From NCBI RefSeq assembly GCF_003664185.1, contig NZ_RCCS01000011.1:1-64000 (forward strand): a stretch of DNA of 64,000 nt, given 5' to 3'. Shown here piece by piece: positions 1 to 9,245 of the stretch. This DNA comes from Tenacibaculum discolor. GTDB taxonomy: Bacteria > Bacteroidota > Bacteroidia > Flavobacteriales > Flavobacteriaceae. The number at the start of each line of letters is the position of its first letter. Position 1 is the stretch's first letter. Under the pieces are notes generated by a model, which had not been told where the DNA came from, searched no databases, and saw nothing but the letters and a program-made list of their open reading frames with translations. The position numbers and the translations under genes were made by a program.

Positions 1-522
1 ACCAAGCATGGCCAGAAGTGGTAAGCACTACTTGGACAGACAACTGTGGAATCGGAGGTGAGAAATCAGGAAGCCTAAACGGAGTAGCCGGAGAAGTAAT
101 GGCAGGCGAAGATGGTTGTACACAATACAGAGACTACACGTTCAATGCAACGGATGACTGTGGAAACCCAGCATCAGAAGTGGTAATCCGTGTAACCAGA
201 ATGTACGATAAAACTGCCCCAGTCATTGCAGACCAAGACGACATCATGCTAGAAGAATGTAACCAAGCATGGCCAGAAGTGGTAAGCACTACTTGGACAG
301 ACAACTGTGGAATCGGAGGTGAGAAATCAGGAAGCCTAAACGGAGTAGCCGGAGAAGTAATGGCAGGCGAAGATGGTTGTACACAATACAGAGACTATAC
401 GTTCAATGCAACGGATGACTGTGGAAACCCAGCATCAGAAGTGGTAATCCGCGTAACCAGAATGTACGATGAGACTAATCCTGTAATAGTTGATTTACCT
501 GAAAGTCTTGAGTTATGTGATG
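1..522 (+). repeat. 261-bp tandem coding repeat
   Basis: The sequence starting CAAGCATGG at about 3 recurs at about 264, a period of 261 bp (87 codons), with only a few substitutions over most of the unit, for example GACTACACG versus GACTATACG and CGTGTAACC versus CGCGTAACC. The second copy drifts after about 470, where GATGAGACTAATCC replaces GATAAAACTGCCCC. More copies probably lie upstream of the window. Confidence 0.9.
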
Positions 523-1508
523 AAGGATTACCAGAAATGTTGAATGCTAGATGGACAGACAATTGTTCGGCTGGAGGAGATCTGACAGCGTATCCTACAA
601 ATATAAGAGAAGAAAGTTGTATTCAGTATGCAGATTATGTTTTCACGGCTACAGATGATTGTGGTAATAGTGTTACTGAAACTGTTACAATGTCAAATAA
701 AACAGATTTATTTGAAAACTGTGAAACAGCTTTTGCAAGAGGTAATAATAACACTTGTTTCTTGAGTGATGGGTTTAATCGTTGGGGTTGGACAAATTAT
801 TTTGAAACAGAAGGAGTTTATACTTTACCATTATATTCTGGAGCAGCACAATGTGATGTTTCCAAAGGAGTACAATCAGGTGAGGTAACCATTACATATA
901 ATGGAGGGTATGTTTCAGTGGAATATAACCTGTTTGAAGGGTATGTAATGAGTGTAGCACATGTGTATATAGGGTGTGAAAAGTACCCTATAAAGGGTAA
1001 TAAAGAGACTGTAGCTCCTGGACAGTACAACTTCAATACTAAAAAATTAGATTATGCATCTAATTATACAGTAGGACCTATTGAAGCAAGTGGACCAATA
1101 TATGTAATAGCTCATGCAGAAGTTTGTGAAGAAGTTTGTAGATGTAATGAGTCGATAGATAATAATGGAACTTTTACTCCTAGTGGTTCTGTAGTACCAT
1201 GTGAAGAACCTGCTCAGGAACAAGTTCAAGAACCATTAAACTTTAGTGCTTATCCTGTTCCATTTGAAAATGAGTTGACAGTGGAGTATAATTATAAGTT
1301 TGATACCAATGTAACTATCGAGATTTACACTATGAATGGTATTTTAATTAAAAGAGTTGAAAATAACTCTTATATCAAAGGAACTAAAGAGCAAGTGATA
1401 ATTGATATGTCAAATGTTCAAAATCAAGCTTTAATTGTAAGAGTGATTACAAGTAGAGGTGTTGTTAATAAGAAAATAATAGCAATGCGATCTAAGAAGA
1501 GAAAGTAA
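1..1508 (+). CDS. C-terminal part of a secreted HYR-like repeat adhesin with T9SS sorting domain (5' end outside window)
   Basis: The reading frame is open from the first base (first whole codon at 3), so the gene begins upstream; the GTG at 18 is only an internal valine. What is visible is two almost identical 87-residue repeats, a third diverged copy (about residues 155-230), a Cys-containing unique domain (about 235-400) and a C-terminal module of about 85 residues. Each repeat has four Cys and the phrases WTDNC, ATDDCGN and a terminal V.RVTRMYD, resembling the HYR-like/HYR_4C repeats of Bacteroidota surface proteins. The C-terminal module (AYPVPFENELTVEY, then MNGILIKRV) looks like a type A T9SS sorting domain, so export by the type IX system and surface attachment are inferred. 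Adhesion is a guess from architecture. A bidirectional terminator follows. Confidence 0.85.
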   Translation, partial: QAWPEVVSTTWTDNCGIGGEKSGSLNGVAGEVMAGEDGCTQYRDYTFNATDDCGNPASEVVIRVTRMYDKTAPVIADQDDIMLEECNQAWPEVVSTTWTDNCGIGGEKSGSLNGVAGEVMAGEDGCTQYRDYTFNATDDCGNPASEVVIRVTRMYDETNPVIVDLPESLELCDEGLPEMLNARWTDNCSAGGDLTAYPTNIREESCIQYADYVFTATDDCGNSVTETVTMSNKTDLFENCETAFARGNNNTCFLSDGFNRWGWTNYFETEGVYTLPLYSGAAQCDVSKGVQSGEVTITYNGGYVSVEYNLFEGYVMSVAHVYIGCEKYPIKGNKETVAPGQYNFNTKKLDYASNYTVGPIEASGPIYVIAHAEVCEEVCRCNESIDNNGTFTPSGSVVPCEEPAQEQVQEPLNFSAYPVPFENELTVEYNYKFDTNVTIEIYTMNGILIKRVENNSYIKGTKEQVIIDMSNVQNQALIVRVITSRGVVNKKIIAMRSKKRK

Positions 1509-1594
1509 CCTGAATTATGAATAGGGATCGTTTAGAGGAGTTTGATAAAAAGCTTCTCTAAACAAACCCTTAAAACTGAAACTAACCAAACAAA

Positions 1595-1626
1595 AGAAAC
1601 GCTAAGATATTTATCTTAGCGTTTCT
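1595..1626. terminator. Bidirectional intrinsic terminator
   Basis: Perfect 14-bp inverted repeat (AGAAACGCTAAGAT and its complement) around a 4-base loop, sitting between two convergent genes. Confidence 0.85.
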
Positions 1627-1643
1627 CCTTTATTAAAGTTTGT

Positions 1644-2471
1644 CTAAACTTTAAAAGTAAGCATTGGTTTTATTGATTTTTTAGATAAGTGTTTGGTGAT
1701 ACTTCCATTAAAAATATGAGATAAACCACTTCTTCGATGAGTAGCTAAAGCAATAATATCTGCATTTATTTTATTTGAAAAGTTTAAAATTCCTTTTTCG
1801 ATTGAAGAATCATTATAAACGTTAATAGTGTAGTTTTTTAAATCATATTTTGCGATAAATTTTTTAATTCGTTTGTTGGTTTCTTGAGTGTTTTCAAATT
1901 TTTGAGGAGTGTTTACTTTCAATAAGTTAATTTTACTGTCAAAATTTTGAGCAAAGTCTAAAAACCGTTCAAAAGCTTTAGTTTTATCAGGTTTAAAGCT
2001 TGAAGCAAAAACAAGATTTTTAGGAATGAAATGATCCCCATTTTTTTTAGTAACAATAACAGGAATTTCAGAATTTCTTACAACTTTCTCAGTGTTAGAA
2101 CCTATAAGAATCTCTTCTAAGTTTGTGTGACCTTTGGCTCCCATAATAATAAGATCTGTTCCAATTTTTTTAGAATAATCTTGAATTCCATCAAAAGGAC
2201 TCTGAAATCTGATAGCATGTTTGACATTGTCGTTTTTTGGAAAAAACTGTTTTTTGTAATCAAGCATTCTGTCACGAACTTTTCTAATATACAACATGCT
2301 TTCAGGAATACTAAAGTTAGTTCCTGAGCCCATGTCTACAAATCCAGTAGGAAGCTCAACCATATGAAGTAGATGAACTTCGCTATTAGCTTTTTTAGCT
2401 ATCGTCGAGGCTAGCTTCGAAGCATATTCCGAAGGTTTTGAAAAATCGATTGGTACTAGTATTTTTTTCAT
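1644..2471 (-). CDS. Universal stress protein, tandem UspA domains
   Basis: 275 residues, cytoplasmic. The N-terminal domain begins MKKILVPIDFSKPSEYA and contains a G-x2-G-x9-G-type nucleotide loop near residues 116-130 (MGAKGHTNLEEILIGSNTEKV). The second half is a weaker Usp domain ending ALATHRRSGLSHIFNGSITKHL, again with the loop pattern. Such two-domain Usp proteins bind ATP or act as stress-response factors; no specific target can be read from the sequence. It stands alone, convergent with the adhesin gene and divergent from rimP. Confidence 0.9.
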   Translation of the reverse strand: MKKILVPIDFSKPSEYASKLASTIAKKANSEVHLLHMVELPTGFVDMGSGTNFSIPESMLYIRKVRDRMLDYKKQFFPKNDNVKHAIRFQSPFDGIQDYSKKIGTDLIIMGAKGHTNLEEILIGSNTEKVVRNSEIPVIVTKKNGDHFIPKNLVFASSFKPDKTKAFERFLDFAQNFDSKINLLKVNTPQKFENTQETNKRIKKFIAKYDLKNYTINVYNDSSIEKGILNFSNKINADIIALATHRRSGLSHIFNGSITKHLSKKSIKPMLTFKV

Positions 2472-2537
2472 AATAAGAAGATTTAAAGAGAGATAGTCTT
2501 TTAAATATACGAAAAAACAATTAACAAATAAAAGATA

Positions 2538-2569
2538 TTTGTGTGTTAATGAATAACTTACTATATTTG
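2538..2569 (+). promoter_or_regulatory. Bacteroidota-type promoter of rimP-nusA-infB
   Basis: TTTG at 2538-2541, a 20-base spacer and TATATTTG at 2562-2569 match the Bacteroidota consensus TTTG / TAnnTTTG. Transcription would start near 2576, giving a leader of about 55 nt before the rimP ATG. Confidence 0.65.
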
Positions 2570-2596
2570 CAGCAAATTTATTAATCAGATAGATGA

Positions 2597-2620
2597 AGGG
2601 GACGAGAGTCCCCTCTTTTT
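2597..2620 (+). promoter_or_regulatory. Terminator-like leader hairpin upstream of rimP (possible attenuator)
   Basis: AGGGGAC, loop GAGA, GTCCCCT, then CTTTTT: a perfect 7-bp GC-rich stem followed by a T tract, placed between the predicted promoter and the rimP start. The form is that of an intrinsic terminator inside a 5' leader. Confidence 0.6.
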
Positions 2621-2629
2621 ATACCTAAG

Positions 2630-3091
2630 ATGAATCAAGAACGAGTTAAAGAATTATTACAAGAAGCCTTAGAGGAAAACGAATCATTATATTTAATAGA
2701 TTTACAGTTTTTGGCAGACAATAAAATAAAGGTAATAGTAGATGGTGATTCAGGTGTACCTCTAAGTGAATGTATTCGTATTAGTAGAAATATAGAACAC
2801 AATTTAGACAGAGAAGAAGAAGATTTCTCGTTAGAAGTCACTACACCAGATATAGCTCAACCATTAACAGTTAAGCGTCAGTATAAAAAGAACATAAACA
2901 GAATTCTAAAAGTTAAAACAGCAACTGAAGAATTTGAAGGAACATTAACCGAGGTAACAGAAAATGCTATTACCTTGTTTTGGAAAGCAAGAGAGCCTAA
3001 GCCAATAGGTAAAGGGAAGCATACGGTAGAGAAAACAAAAACACTAGCGTATCAAGATATTAAAGAAGCAAAAGTGAAGATCATATTTTAA
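2630..3091 (+). CDS. rimP: Ribosome maturation factor RimP
   Basis: 153 residues, the usual length. RimP assists assembly of the 30S subunit. Visible features are the N-terminal alpha/beta domain with the phrase YLIDLQFLADNKIKVIVDGDSG, the C-rich-free ISRNIEHNLD segment, the conserved LEVTTPDIAQPL motif (usually LEVSSPGLDRPL) and the C-terminal SH3-like domain (about residues 85-150). It is first in a rimP-nusA-infB operon, with 12 bases to nusA. The ATG at 2630 follows the leader hairpin. Confidence 0.95.
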   Translation: MNQERVKELLQEALEENESLYLIDLQFLADNKIKVIVDGDSGVPLSECIRISRNIEHNLDREEEDFSLEVTTPDIAQPLTVKRQYKKNINRILKVKTATEEFEGTLTEVTENAITLFWKAREPKPIGKGKHTVEKTKTLAYQDIKEAKVKIIF

Positions 3092-3103
3092 TTAGAGAAT
3101 GAA

Positions 3104-4360
3104 ATGGAAAATATTGCGTTAATTGAATCATTTTCGGAGTTTAAAGATAATAAAAGCATAGACAGAGTAACATTAATGTCTATCTTAGAAGAAGTGTTTC
3201 GTGCAGCCTTAAAACGTAGGTTTGGGTCTGACGAAAACTTTGATATCATTATCAACCCAGATAAAGGAGATTTAGAGATTTGGAGAAATAGAGTGGTGGT
3301 AGCAGACGGAATGTCTGAAGACGATAATGAGGAAATTGAACTTTCAGAAGCAAGAAAAATTGAACCAGATTTTGAAATTGGTGAAGATGTTTCTGAAGAA
3401 GTAAAGCTAGTAGATTTAGGAAGACGTGCTATTTTAGCATTGCGTCAAAACTTAATATCTAAAATTCACGAACACGATAGTACAAACGTTTTCAAGCAAT
3501 TTAAAGATTTAGAAGGAGAAATTTATAGTGCAGAAGTGCATCATATTCGTCATAATGCTGTAATTTTGTTGGATGACGAAGGAAATGAGATTGTTTTACC
3601 GAAGAGTGAACAAATTCGTTCTGACTTCTTTAGAAAAGGAGATGCAGTTAGAGGAGTGATAAAATCAGTAGAGTTAAGAGGTAACAAACCAGCTATTATT
3701 TTATCAAGAACTTCGCCAGCGTTCTTAGTGAAATTATTTGAACAAGAAATTCCTGAAGTTTTCGACGGTTTAATTACTATTGAAGGTGTTGCAAGAATTC
3801 CTGGAGACAAAGCAAAAATAGCAGTAGATTCTTATGATGATAGAATTGATCCTGTTGGAGCTTGTGTTGGTGTAAAAGGTTCTCGTATTCACGGTATCGT
3901 TCGTGAGTTAGGTAATGAGAATATTGATGTAATCAATTACACTAAAAACGAGCAGTTGTTCGTAGCAAGAGCATTAAGTCCTGCTAAAGTAACTTCAGTA
4001 GATATTCAGATGTACGACGAAGAGAAGAATGGTAAAAAAGGACGTGTAAATGTTTTATTAAAGCCAGAAGAAGTATCAAAAGCAATTGGTAGAGCTGGTG
4101 TTAATATTCGTTTAGCAAGTGAATTAACAGGTTACGAAATAGACGTTCAAAGAGAAGGAATAGAAGAAGAAGATGTTGAATTAACAGAATTCTCAGATGA
4201 AATCGAAGCTTGGGTAATTGAAGAATTCAAGAAGATTGGTTTAGATACAGCAAAGAGCGTTTTAGAAAAAGACGTATCAATGTTAGTACAGAGAACCGAT
4301 TTAGAAGAAGAAACAATTTTAGATGTTCAACGAATTTTAAGAGAAGAATTCGAAGACTAA
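3104..4360 (+). CDS. nusA: Transcription termination/antitermination factor NusA
   Basis: 418 residues, the length normal for Bacteroidota NusA, which lack the C-terminal acidic repeats of the enterobacterial protein. Order of domains: N-terminal RNA-polymerase-binding domain (about 1-125), S1 domain (about 135-200, including EIVLPKSEQI), KH domains (about 205-350, with the KH2 phrase IGRAGVNIRLASELTGYEIDV) and an acidic tail. NusA binds RNA polymerase and nascent RNA, controlling pausing and termination. Lies between rimP and infB. Confidence 0.96.
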   Translation: MENIALIESFSEFKDNKSIDRVTLMSILEEVFRAALKRRFGSDENFDIIINPDKGDLEIWRNRVVVADGMSEDDNEEIELSEARKIEPDFEIGEDVSEEVKLVDLGRRAILALRQNLISKIHEHDSTNVFKQFKDLEGEIYSAEVHHIRHNAVILLDDEGNEIVLPKSEQIRSDFFRKGDAVRGVIKSVELRGNKPAIILSRTSPAFLVKLFEQEIPEVFDGLITIEGVARIPGDKAKIAVDSYDDRIDPVGACVGVKGSRIHGIVRELGNENIDVINYTKNEQLFVARALSPAKVTSVDIQMYDEEKNGKKGRVNVLLKPEEVSKAIGRAGVNIRLASELTGYEIDVQREGIEEEDVELTEFSDEIEAWVIEEFKKIGLDTAKSVLEKDVSMLVQRTDLEEETILDVQRILREEFED

Positions 4361-4488
4361 TATATAGTAAGGAAGCTAGTTTCCTTTGTGGGTAATCCAT
4401 GTAAAATCTGGCAAAAAGTAGAAAAAAAGCATAACTATGCGTGTTGCGTGTAAAGTGTGTTTTTTCAATAAAAAGTATAAAACAATAT

Positions 4489-7353
4489 ATGGCTGAAGGC
4501 AAAAAATTAAGACTAAATAAAGTTTTAAGAGAACTAAACATTTCTTTAGATAGAGCTGTAGAACACCTAGCTAAAAATGGCTATGAGATAGAAGCTCGCC
4601 CTACTACCAAAATATCAGACAAAGAGTATCAAATTTTATTTGATGGTTTTCAAACTGATAAATCTAAAAAGGTGGCCTCTAAAGAAGTTAGCGAAGAAAA
4701 GAAAAAAGAGAAAGAGGCAATACGTCAGCAATTAGAGCAAGAGCAAGAAAAAAAGCGATTAGAAGAAGAAGCTAAAAAACAAGAAGTTTTAAAAGCCAAA
4801 GCAGATAAGTTAGAACTTAAAACTGTAGGTAAAATAGATGTTGAAACCGGTAAAGCTGTTGAAGAAAAAACAGAAGCAGCTAAACCAGTTGAGCCTACAA
4901 AAAAAGAGGAGAAGGTAGAGGAACCTAAGAAAGAAGAGCCTGTTAAACCAGTTCAAGAAACTAAAAAAGTTGAAGAACCAGTAAAAGTAAAGACAGAAGA
5001 GAAAAAGCCAGAGCCTCCAAAAACAGAAAAGCCGAAAGAAATAACAACAGTTAATACTCCTAAGAAGGAAGTGAAAAAAGAACAGCCTAAAGAAGTAAAA
5101 AAGACTGTTGAAAAAAAGGTTAAAGAGGTGAAGCAATCAGAAAAAGAAACTGAGGTTACTCCAGAAAATGCTGAGAAAATAAAAACTCAGTATAAGAAAT
5201 TAGATGGTCCTAGTTTTACAGGTCAAAAAATTGATTTAAAACAATTTGAAAGACCTAAAAAGAAAAAGCCAGAAGCTAAGACAGACGGAGATAAGAAGAA
5301 ACGTAAGAGAATTAGCAAACCAGGAGCGCCAGGTTCAGGAGCAAAACCTCAAGGAAATAATAGAGGAGGTCAAAACCGAGGAGGCCAAAGAGGTGGAAAC
5401 CGAGGAGGTCAAAGAGGTAGAAGACCAGCTACAGCTCCAAAAGAAGAATTAACAGAAGCACAAATCCAAAAACAAGTTAGAGAAACCTTAGAAAAACTTC
5501 AAGGTAAATCTAAAAAAGGTAAGGGTGCAAAATATCGTAGAGATAAAAGAGATGCTCACCGTCAGCAAAGTGAAGCTGAATTACAAGCAGCACAAGCTGA
5601 AAGTAAGGTATTAAAAGTAACAGAATTTGTTACAGTAAGTGAAGTAGCTACGATGATGGATGTTCCTGTTACTCAAATTATTTCTAGTTGTATGATGCTA
5701 GGAATGATGGTAACAATGAACCAACGTTTAGATGCTGAAACATTACAAATTGTTGCCGAAGAGTTTAACTACACTGTAGAGTTTGTTGGGGCTGAAGTAG
5801 AGGAATCTATTGAAGAAACTGAAGATAAACCAGAAGATTTAGTTACTCGTGCTCCAATTATTACAGTAATGGGTCACGTAGATCACGGTAAAACATCGTT
5901 ATTAGATTACATCCGTAATGCGAATGTAATAGAAGGAGAATCAGGAGGTATTACCCAGCACATTGGAGCTTATGCTGTAAATGTTGGAGATCAAAAAATA
6001 GCCTTCTTAGATACACCAGGTCACGAAGCCTTTACAGCGATGCGTGCTCGTGGAGCTCAAGTAACAGATTTAGTAATTATCGTAGTAGCTGCTGATGATG
6101 ATGTAATGCCACAAACTAAAGAGGCAATTTCTCACGCACAAGCAGCAGGAGTTCCAATTATTTTCGCAATAAACAAGATAGATAAGCCTAACGCTAATCC
6201 AGATAATATTAAAACACAACTTTCTTCTATGAACTTATTAGTAGAAGATTGGGGAGGTAACATTCAATCACAAGAAATTTCTGCTAAAACAGGACAGGGG
6301 GTTGATGAACTACTAGAAAAAGTATTATTAGAAGCTGAAGTATTAGAGTTAAAAGCAAACCCTAATAAGAATGCAAATGGAGCTGTTGTTGAAGCTTTAT
6401 TAGATAAAGGTAGAGGATATGTATCTACAATATTAGTACAAGCAGGTACATTAAAAATTGGAGATTACATCTTAGCAGGAAAACATAGTGGAAAAGTAAG
6501 AGCTATGTTTGATGATAAAGGAAGAAAAGTATTAGAAGCAGGACCTTCTACACCGGTGTCAATTTTAGGTTTAGATGGAGCGCCACAAGCAGGTGATAAG
6601 TTCAATGTATTTGAAGATGAGCGTGAAGCGAAGCAAATAGCAGCTAAACGTTCTCAATTACAACGTGAACAATCAGTTAGAACACAAAAAACACTAACAC
6701 TTGCAGAAATTGGTCGTCGTATTGCGTTAGGAGACTTCAAAGAATTAAACATTATCTTAAAAGGAGATGTTGATGGTTCAGTAGAAGCTTTAACAGATTC
6801 ATTCCAAAAATTATCTACAGAAGAAATTCAAGTAAATATAATTCATAAAGGAGTTGGAGCGATTACAGAGTCTGATGTGTTATTAGCTACTGCCTCAGAT
6901 GCAATTATCGTTGGATTTAATGTACGTCCGCAAGGAAACGCTCGTTCAGTTGCAGATAGAGAGGAAGTTGATATCAGAACATATTCAATTATCTATGATG
7001 CTATCAATGACTTGAAAGATGCAATGGAAGGTATGTTATCTCCAGAAATGAAAGAAGAAGTTCTTGGTAATGTAGAAATTAGAGAAGTTTATAAAATTTC
7101 TAAGATTGGTAACATTGCAGGATGTATGGTAATCTCAGGAAAAATTACAAGAGACTCTAAAGTTCGCGTTATTAGAGATGGAATTGTAGTTCACGATGGT
7201 GTATTAACTTCATTAAAACGTTTTAAAGACGATGTTAAAGAGGTAACTAAAGGATATGATTGTGGTCTTCAAATTAAAGGATATAATGATATTAAAGAAG
7301 GTGATACATTAGAAGCTTATACTGAAGTTGCAGTTAAGAAAAAGCTTAAGTAA
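4489..7353 (+). CDS. infB: Translation initiation factor IF-2
   Basis: 954 residues from ATG 4489 ([17 protein letters not shown]). An in-frame GTG at 4441 would add 16 residues but gives an un-IF2-like start, so I reject it. Domains: IF2_N-type helical domain (about 1-55), a very long Lys/Glu/Pro-rich linker and Gly/Arg-rich patch (about 60-350), a second IF2_N domain (about 370-430), GTPase domain from about 455 with G1 GHVDHGKT, G3 DTPGH and G4 NKID, then the beta-barrel and C-terminal fMet-tRNA-binding domains. It delivers initiator tRNA to the 30S subunit. Last gene of the operon, followed by a clear terminator. Confidence 0.97.
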   Translation: MAEGKKLRLNKVLRELNISLDRAVEHLAKNGYEIEARPTTKISDKEYQILFDGFQTDKSKKVASKEVSEEKKKEKEAIRQQLEQEQEKKRLEEEAKKQEVLKAKADKLELKTVGKIDVETGKAVEEKTEAAKPVEPTKKEEKVEEPKKEEPVKPVQETKKVEEPVKVKTEEKKPEPPKTEKPKEITTVNTPKKEVKKEQPKEVKKTVEKKVKEVKQSEKETEVTPENAEKIKTQYKKLDGPSFTGQKIDLKQFERPKKKKPEAKTDGDKKKRKRISKPGAPGSGAKPQGNNRGGQNRGGQRGGNRGGQRGRRPATAPKEELTEAQIQKQVRETLEKLQGKSKKGKGAKYRRDKRDAHRQQSEAELQAAQAESKVLKVTEFVTVSEVATMMDVPVTQIISSCMMLGMMVTMNQRLDAETLQIVAEEFNYTVEFVGAEVEESIEETEDKPEDLVTRAPIITVMGHVDHGKTSLLDYIRNANVIEGESGGITQHIGAYAVNVGDQKIAFLDTPGHEAFTAMRARGAQVTDLVIIVVAADDDVMPQTKEAISHAQAAGVPIIFAINKIDKPNANPDNIKTQLSSMNLLVEDWGGNIQSQEISAKTGQGVDELLEKVLLEAEVLELKANPNKNANGAVVEALLDKGRGYVSTILVQAGTLKIGDYILAGKHSGKVRAMFDDKGRKVLEAGPSTPVSILGLDGAPQAGDKFNVFEDEREAKQIAAKRSQLQREQSVRTQKTLTLAEIGRRIALGDFKELNIILKGDVDGSVEALTDSFQKLSTEEIQVNIIHKGVGAITESDVLLATASDAIIVGFNVRPQGNARSVADREEVDIRTYSIIYDAINDLKDAMEGMLSPEMKEEVLGNVEIREVYKISKIGNIAGCMVISGKITRDSKVRVIRDGIVVHDGVLTSLKRFKDDVKEVTKGYDCGLQIKGYNDIKEGDTLEAYTEVAVKKKLK

Positions 7354-7376
7354 TTATTTATTTAATATACAATATA

Positions 7377-7405
7377 AAAGGTGCCTAATTAGGCACCTTT
7401 TTTTG
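7377..7405. terminator. Intrinsic terminator after infB
   Basis: The palindrome GGTGCCTAATTAGGCACC is flanked by A and T tracts and ends in TTTTTTT. Confidence 0.9.
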
Positions 7406-7714
7406 TGCTTGATGACTAAAAATGACTTTTTTTACTCTCTTCATTACTAAGTGTTTTAAAAAAGACATCTTTATCCATTATTACTCACAAGTGATATTTA
7501 AAGGGAGTAAGATGTTGTAAATGAGGAAGAAAAAAAAATTTTGATTGTGTGTTGAAAATTATATATTGCGTATCGTTAAAAAAAACCTTCAAATTATTAT
7601 TTATATAATAAAATATTAACAGTTTATCTTTTTTAAAGGTATTTTGTTTGTAATTTTTAACAAAACAAACAACACTTTTAGTGTTTATAATATTAATTAT
7701 TAAACATTCACAAC
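7406..7714. other. AT-rich intergenic stretch with no gene seen
   Basis: About 310 bases between the infB terminator and the M43 protease gene. No plausible coding frame or RNA gene is visible. The part just before 7715 presumably holds the protease promoter, but I see no clean TAnnTTTG element. Confidence 0.5.
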
Positions 7715-8686
7715 ATGAAAAGAATTTTTCTTACCATGGCAATTGCTGCTGGAATTTTAGTAGGTTGTCAAACAAATGAACAAAATCCAAATTTAGAGCC
7801 AGAAGCTGAAGTATCAACTTTACAAAAGGCAGAAAAACAATGTTTTGCTAATGATGTTTTAGAAGCAAATATGGCTAACGACCCTAGCTTAAAAAGCAAA
7901 ATGGAGAACATCGAAAATTTTACTGCATCTTACTTACAAAAAGTTAAATCTGGAGATGTTCAAGCTAGGTTAGTAAATGGAAAAATACAAATACCAGTAG
8001 TTTATCATGTAATTTATCGTCAAGCAAGTGAGAACTTATCATTATCGGTATTGCAAGACCAAATTGATGCATTGAACGAAGACTTTAATATGCAGAATCC
8101 TAACAGAGGAGCAATGCCTGCTGAGTTTGCAGGAGTTGAAGCAAATGTAAATATCGATTTTGTTATTGAGGATGTAATTAGAGTTCAAAATACAAAAAAG
8201 AGAAGCTGGAGACCAGATGATTCAATGAAATTTACTTCTTCAGGAGGTAGTGATGTTGTTAATCCACAAGAATTTTTAAATATCTGGATTGTAAACGTTA
8301 TGCCATATAGAGGAGGGCAAATTTTAGGGTACGCACAGTTTCCAGGAGGTAGTTGGTCTACAGACGGTGTAGTTTTAGCACATAGTTTTGTTGGTCGCAA
8401 CCAAAGAACTGCAACGCATGAAGTTGGTCACTATTTAAACTTACGTCACATTTGGGGTGATGGTGGATGTGGTGCTAGCGATTTTGTTGCTGATACTCCA
8501 GACGCTGACGGAAATAGTAGAGGATGCCCTACTTACCCAGTAATTGAGTGTGGTAGTGCTAACATGACGATGAACTTTATGGATTATTCTGACGATAGCT
8601 GTATGTATATGTTTACAGAAGGTCAAAAAGCTAGAATGGATGCAGTATTTGCTCCAGGAGGGTTTAGAGCTACTATGGCAGACTAG
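7715..8686 (+). CDS. M43-family (pappalysin-like) zinc metalloprotease lipoprotein
   Basis: 323 residues. The N-terminus MKRIFLTMAIAAGILVGCQ has a lipobox with Cys at residue 19, so an exported lipoprotein is inferred. The catalytic motif HEVGHYLNLRHIWGD fits HExxHxxGxxH, with zinc ligands from the three His. The Met-turn region NFMDYSDDSCMYMFT and a trailing GQKARMDAVF are typical of the M43B/cytophagalysin group. Cys residues around the active site (GGCG, RGCP, ECG, DDSCM) suggest disulfides. Many relatives carry a T9SS sorting domain; this one stops soon after the catalytic domain. The substrate is unknown. It stands alone and is followed by a terminator. Confidence 0.93.
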   Translation: MKRIFLTMAIAAGILVGCQTNEQNPNLEPEAEVSTLQKAEKQCFANDVLEANMANDPSLKSKMENIENFTASYLQKVKSGDVQARLVNGKIQIPVVYHVIYRQASENLSLSVLQDQIDALNEDFNMQNPNRGAMPAEFAGVEANVNIDFVIEDVIRVQNTKKRSWRPDDSMKFTSSGGSDVVNPQEFLNIWIVNVMPYRGGQILGYAQFPGGSWSTDGVVLAHSFVGRNQRTATHEVGHYLNLRHIWGDGGCGASDFVADTPDADGNSRGCPTYPVIECGSANMTMNFMDYSDDSCMYMFTEGQKARMDAVFAPGGFRATMAD

Positions 8687-8713
8687 TCTGTTTTAATACG
8701 AAATTCATATATT

Positions 8714-8746
8714 AAGACGTTCTTTATTTAAAAGAGCGTCTTTTTA
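8714..8746. terminator. Intrinsic terminator after the M43 protease gene
   Basis: AAGACGTTCTTT, a short loop, then AAAGAGCGTCTTTTT, with one G-T pair and a T tract. Confidence 0.8.
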
Positions 8747-8773
8747 TTATCATAAACTAAAAAGTAAGAATAG

Positions 8774-9199
8774 ATGAAATACTTAAAAATAATAGTACCT
8801 GTAGTGTTTTTATTAATGATGAATTGTGCAGCACAGAATAAAACAAAAGAGTTTGATAAAATAGCTTATGAAGCTCAAACAAGGGGAAGTTTGGTGCAGT
8901 TAACTATTGAAGGAAATAAGTTATCATACAAAACGTATCAAAAGGAAGGAACTAAAGAAGTAACTAAAGAACAGTTAGAAGAGCTAAAAAGGATAGTTAA
9001 TGAGTTGAATTTAGATAAAATAAGCGATTTAAAGGCGCCAAGTGAAAAAAGAATAACAGATGGGGCTTTGCATGCTGAATTCACTATTAAAATAGCTGAT
9101 AAGGAATATAAATCAAGCACATTCGATGCTGGTAATCCGCCAAAAGAATTAAAAAAACTAGAAGATTTATTATACAGTCTTTCTGATTTAAAAGAATAA
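8774..9199 (+). CDS. Small lipoprotein of unknown function
   Basis: 141 residues. A signal peptide with lipobox-like LLMMNCAAQ (Cys at about residue 20) predicts a lipoprotein. The mature part is short and charged, with an alternating strand-like centre (GSLVQLTIEGNKLSYKTY) and a basic/acidic C-terminus; it resembles the small, uncharacterised Bacteroidota lipoproteins of about 140 residues but I do not recognise a named family. It has its own terminator and no evident operon partner. Confidence 0.7.
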   Translation: MKYLKIIVPVVFLLMMNCAAQNKTKEFDKIAYEAQTRGSLVQLTIEGNKLSYKTYQKEGTKEVTKEQLEELKRIVNELNLDKISDLKAPSEKRITDGALHAEFTIKIADKEYKSSTFDAGNPPKELKKLEDLLYSLSDLKE

Positions 9200-9200
9200 T

Positions 9201-9231
9201 AAAAAACCGAGCAAATCGCTCGGTTTTTTGT
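9201..9231. terminator. Bidirectional terminator (copy 1)
   Basis: AAAACCGAGC, loop AAAT-type, GCTCGGTTTTTTG. It lies between convergent genes. A nearly identical hairpin occurs at 10721-10749. Confidence 0.9.
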
Positions 9232-9245
9232 TAAAAGAAAGAATA

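Noticed and set aside
1..522. CRISPR-like array from direct repeats
   Set aside because: The repeats are 261 bp, contiguous, in frame and encode a conserved protein unit; there are no spacers.
4441..4488. Upstream GTG start for infB adding 16 residues
   Set aside because: The added residues do not resemble IF-2, and the ATG at 4489 gives the typical [13 protein letters not shown] start.
4810..5136. Minus-strand frame rich in Phe and Leu inside infB
   Set aside because: It is the reverse complement of the Lys/Glu-rich linker of IF-2 and only looks like a membrane protein because of that.
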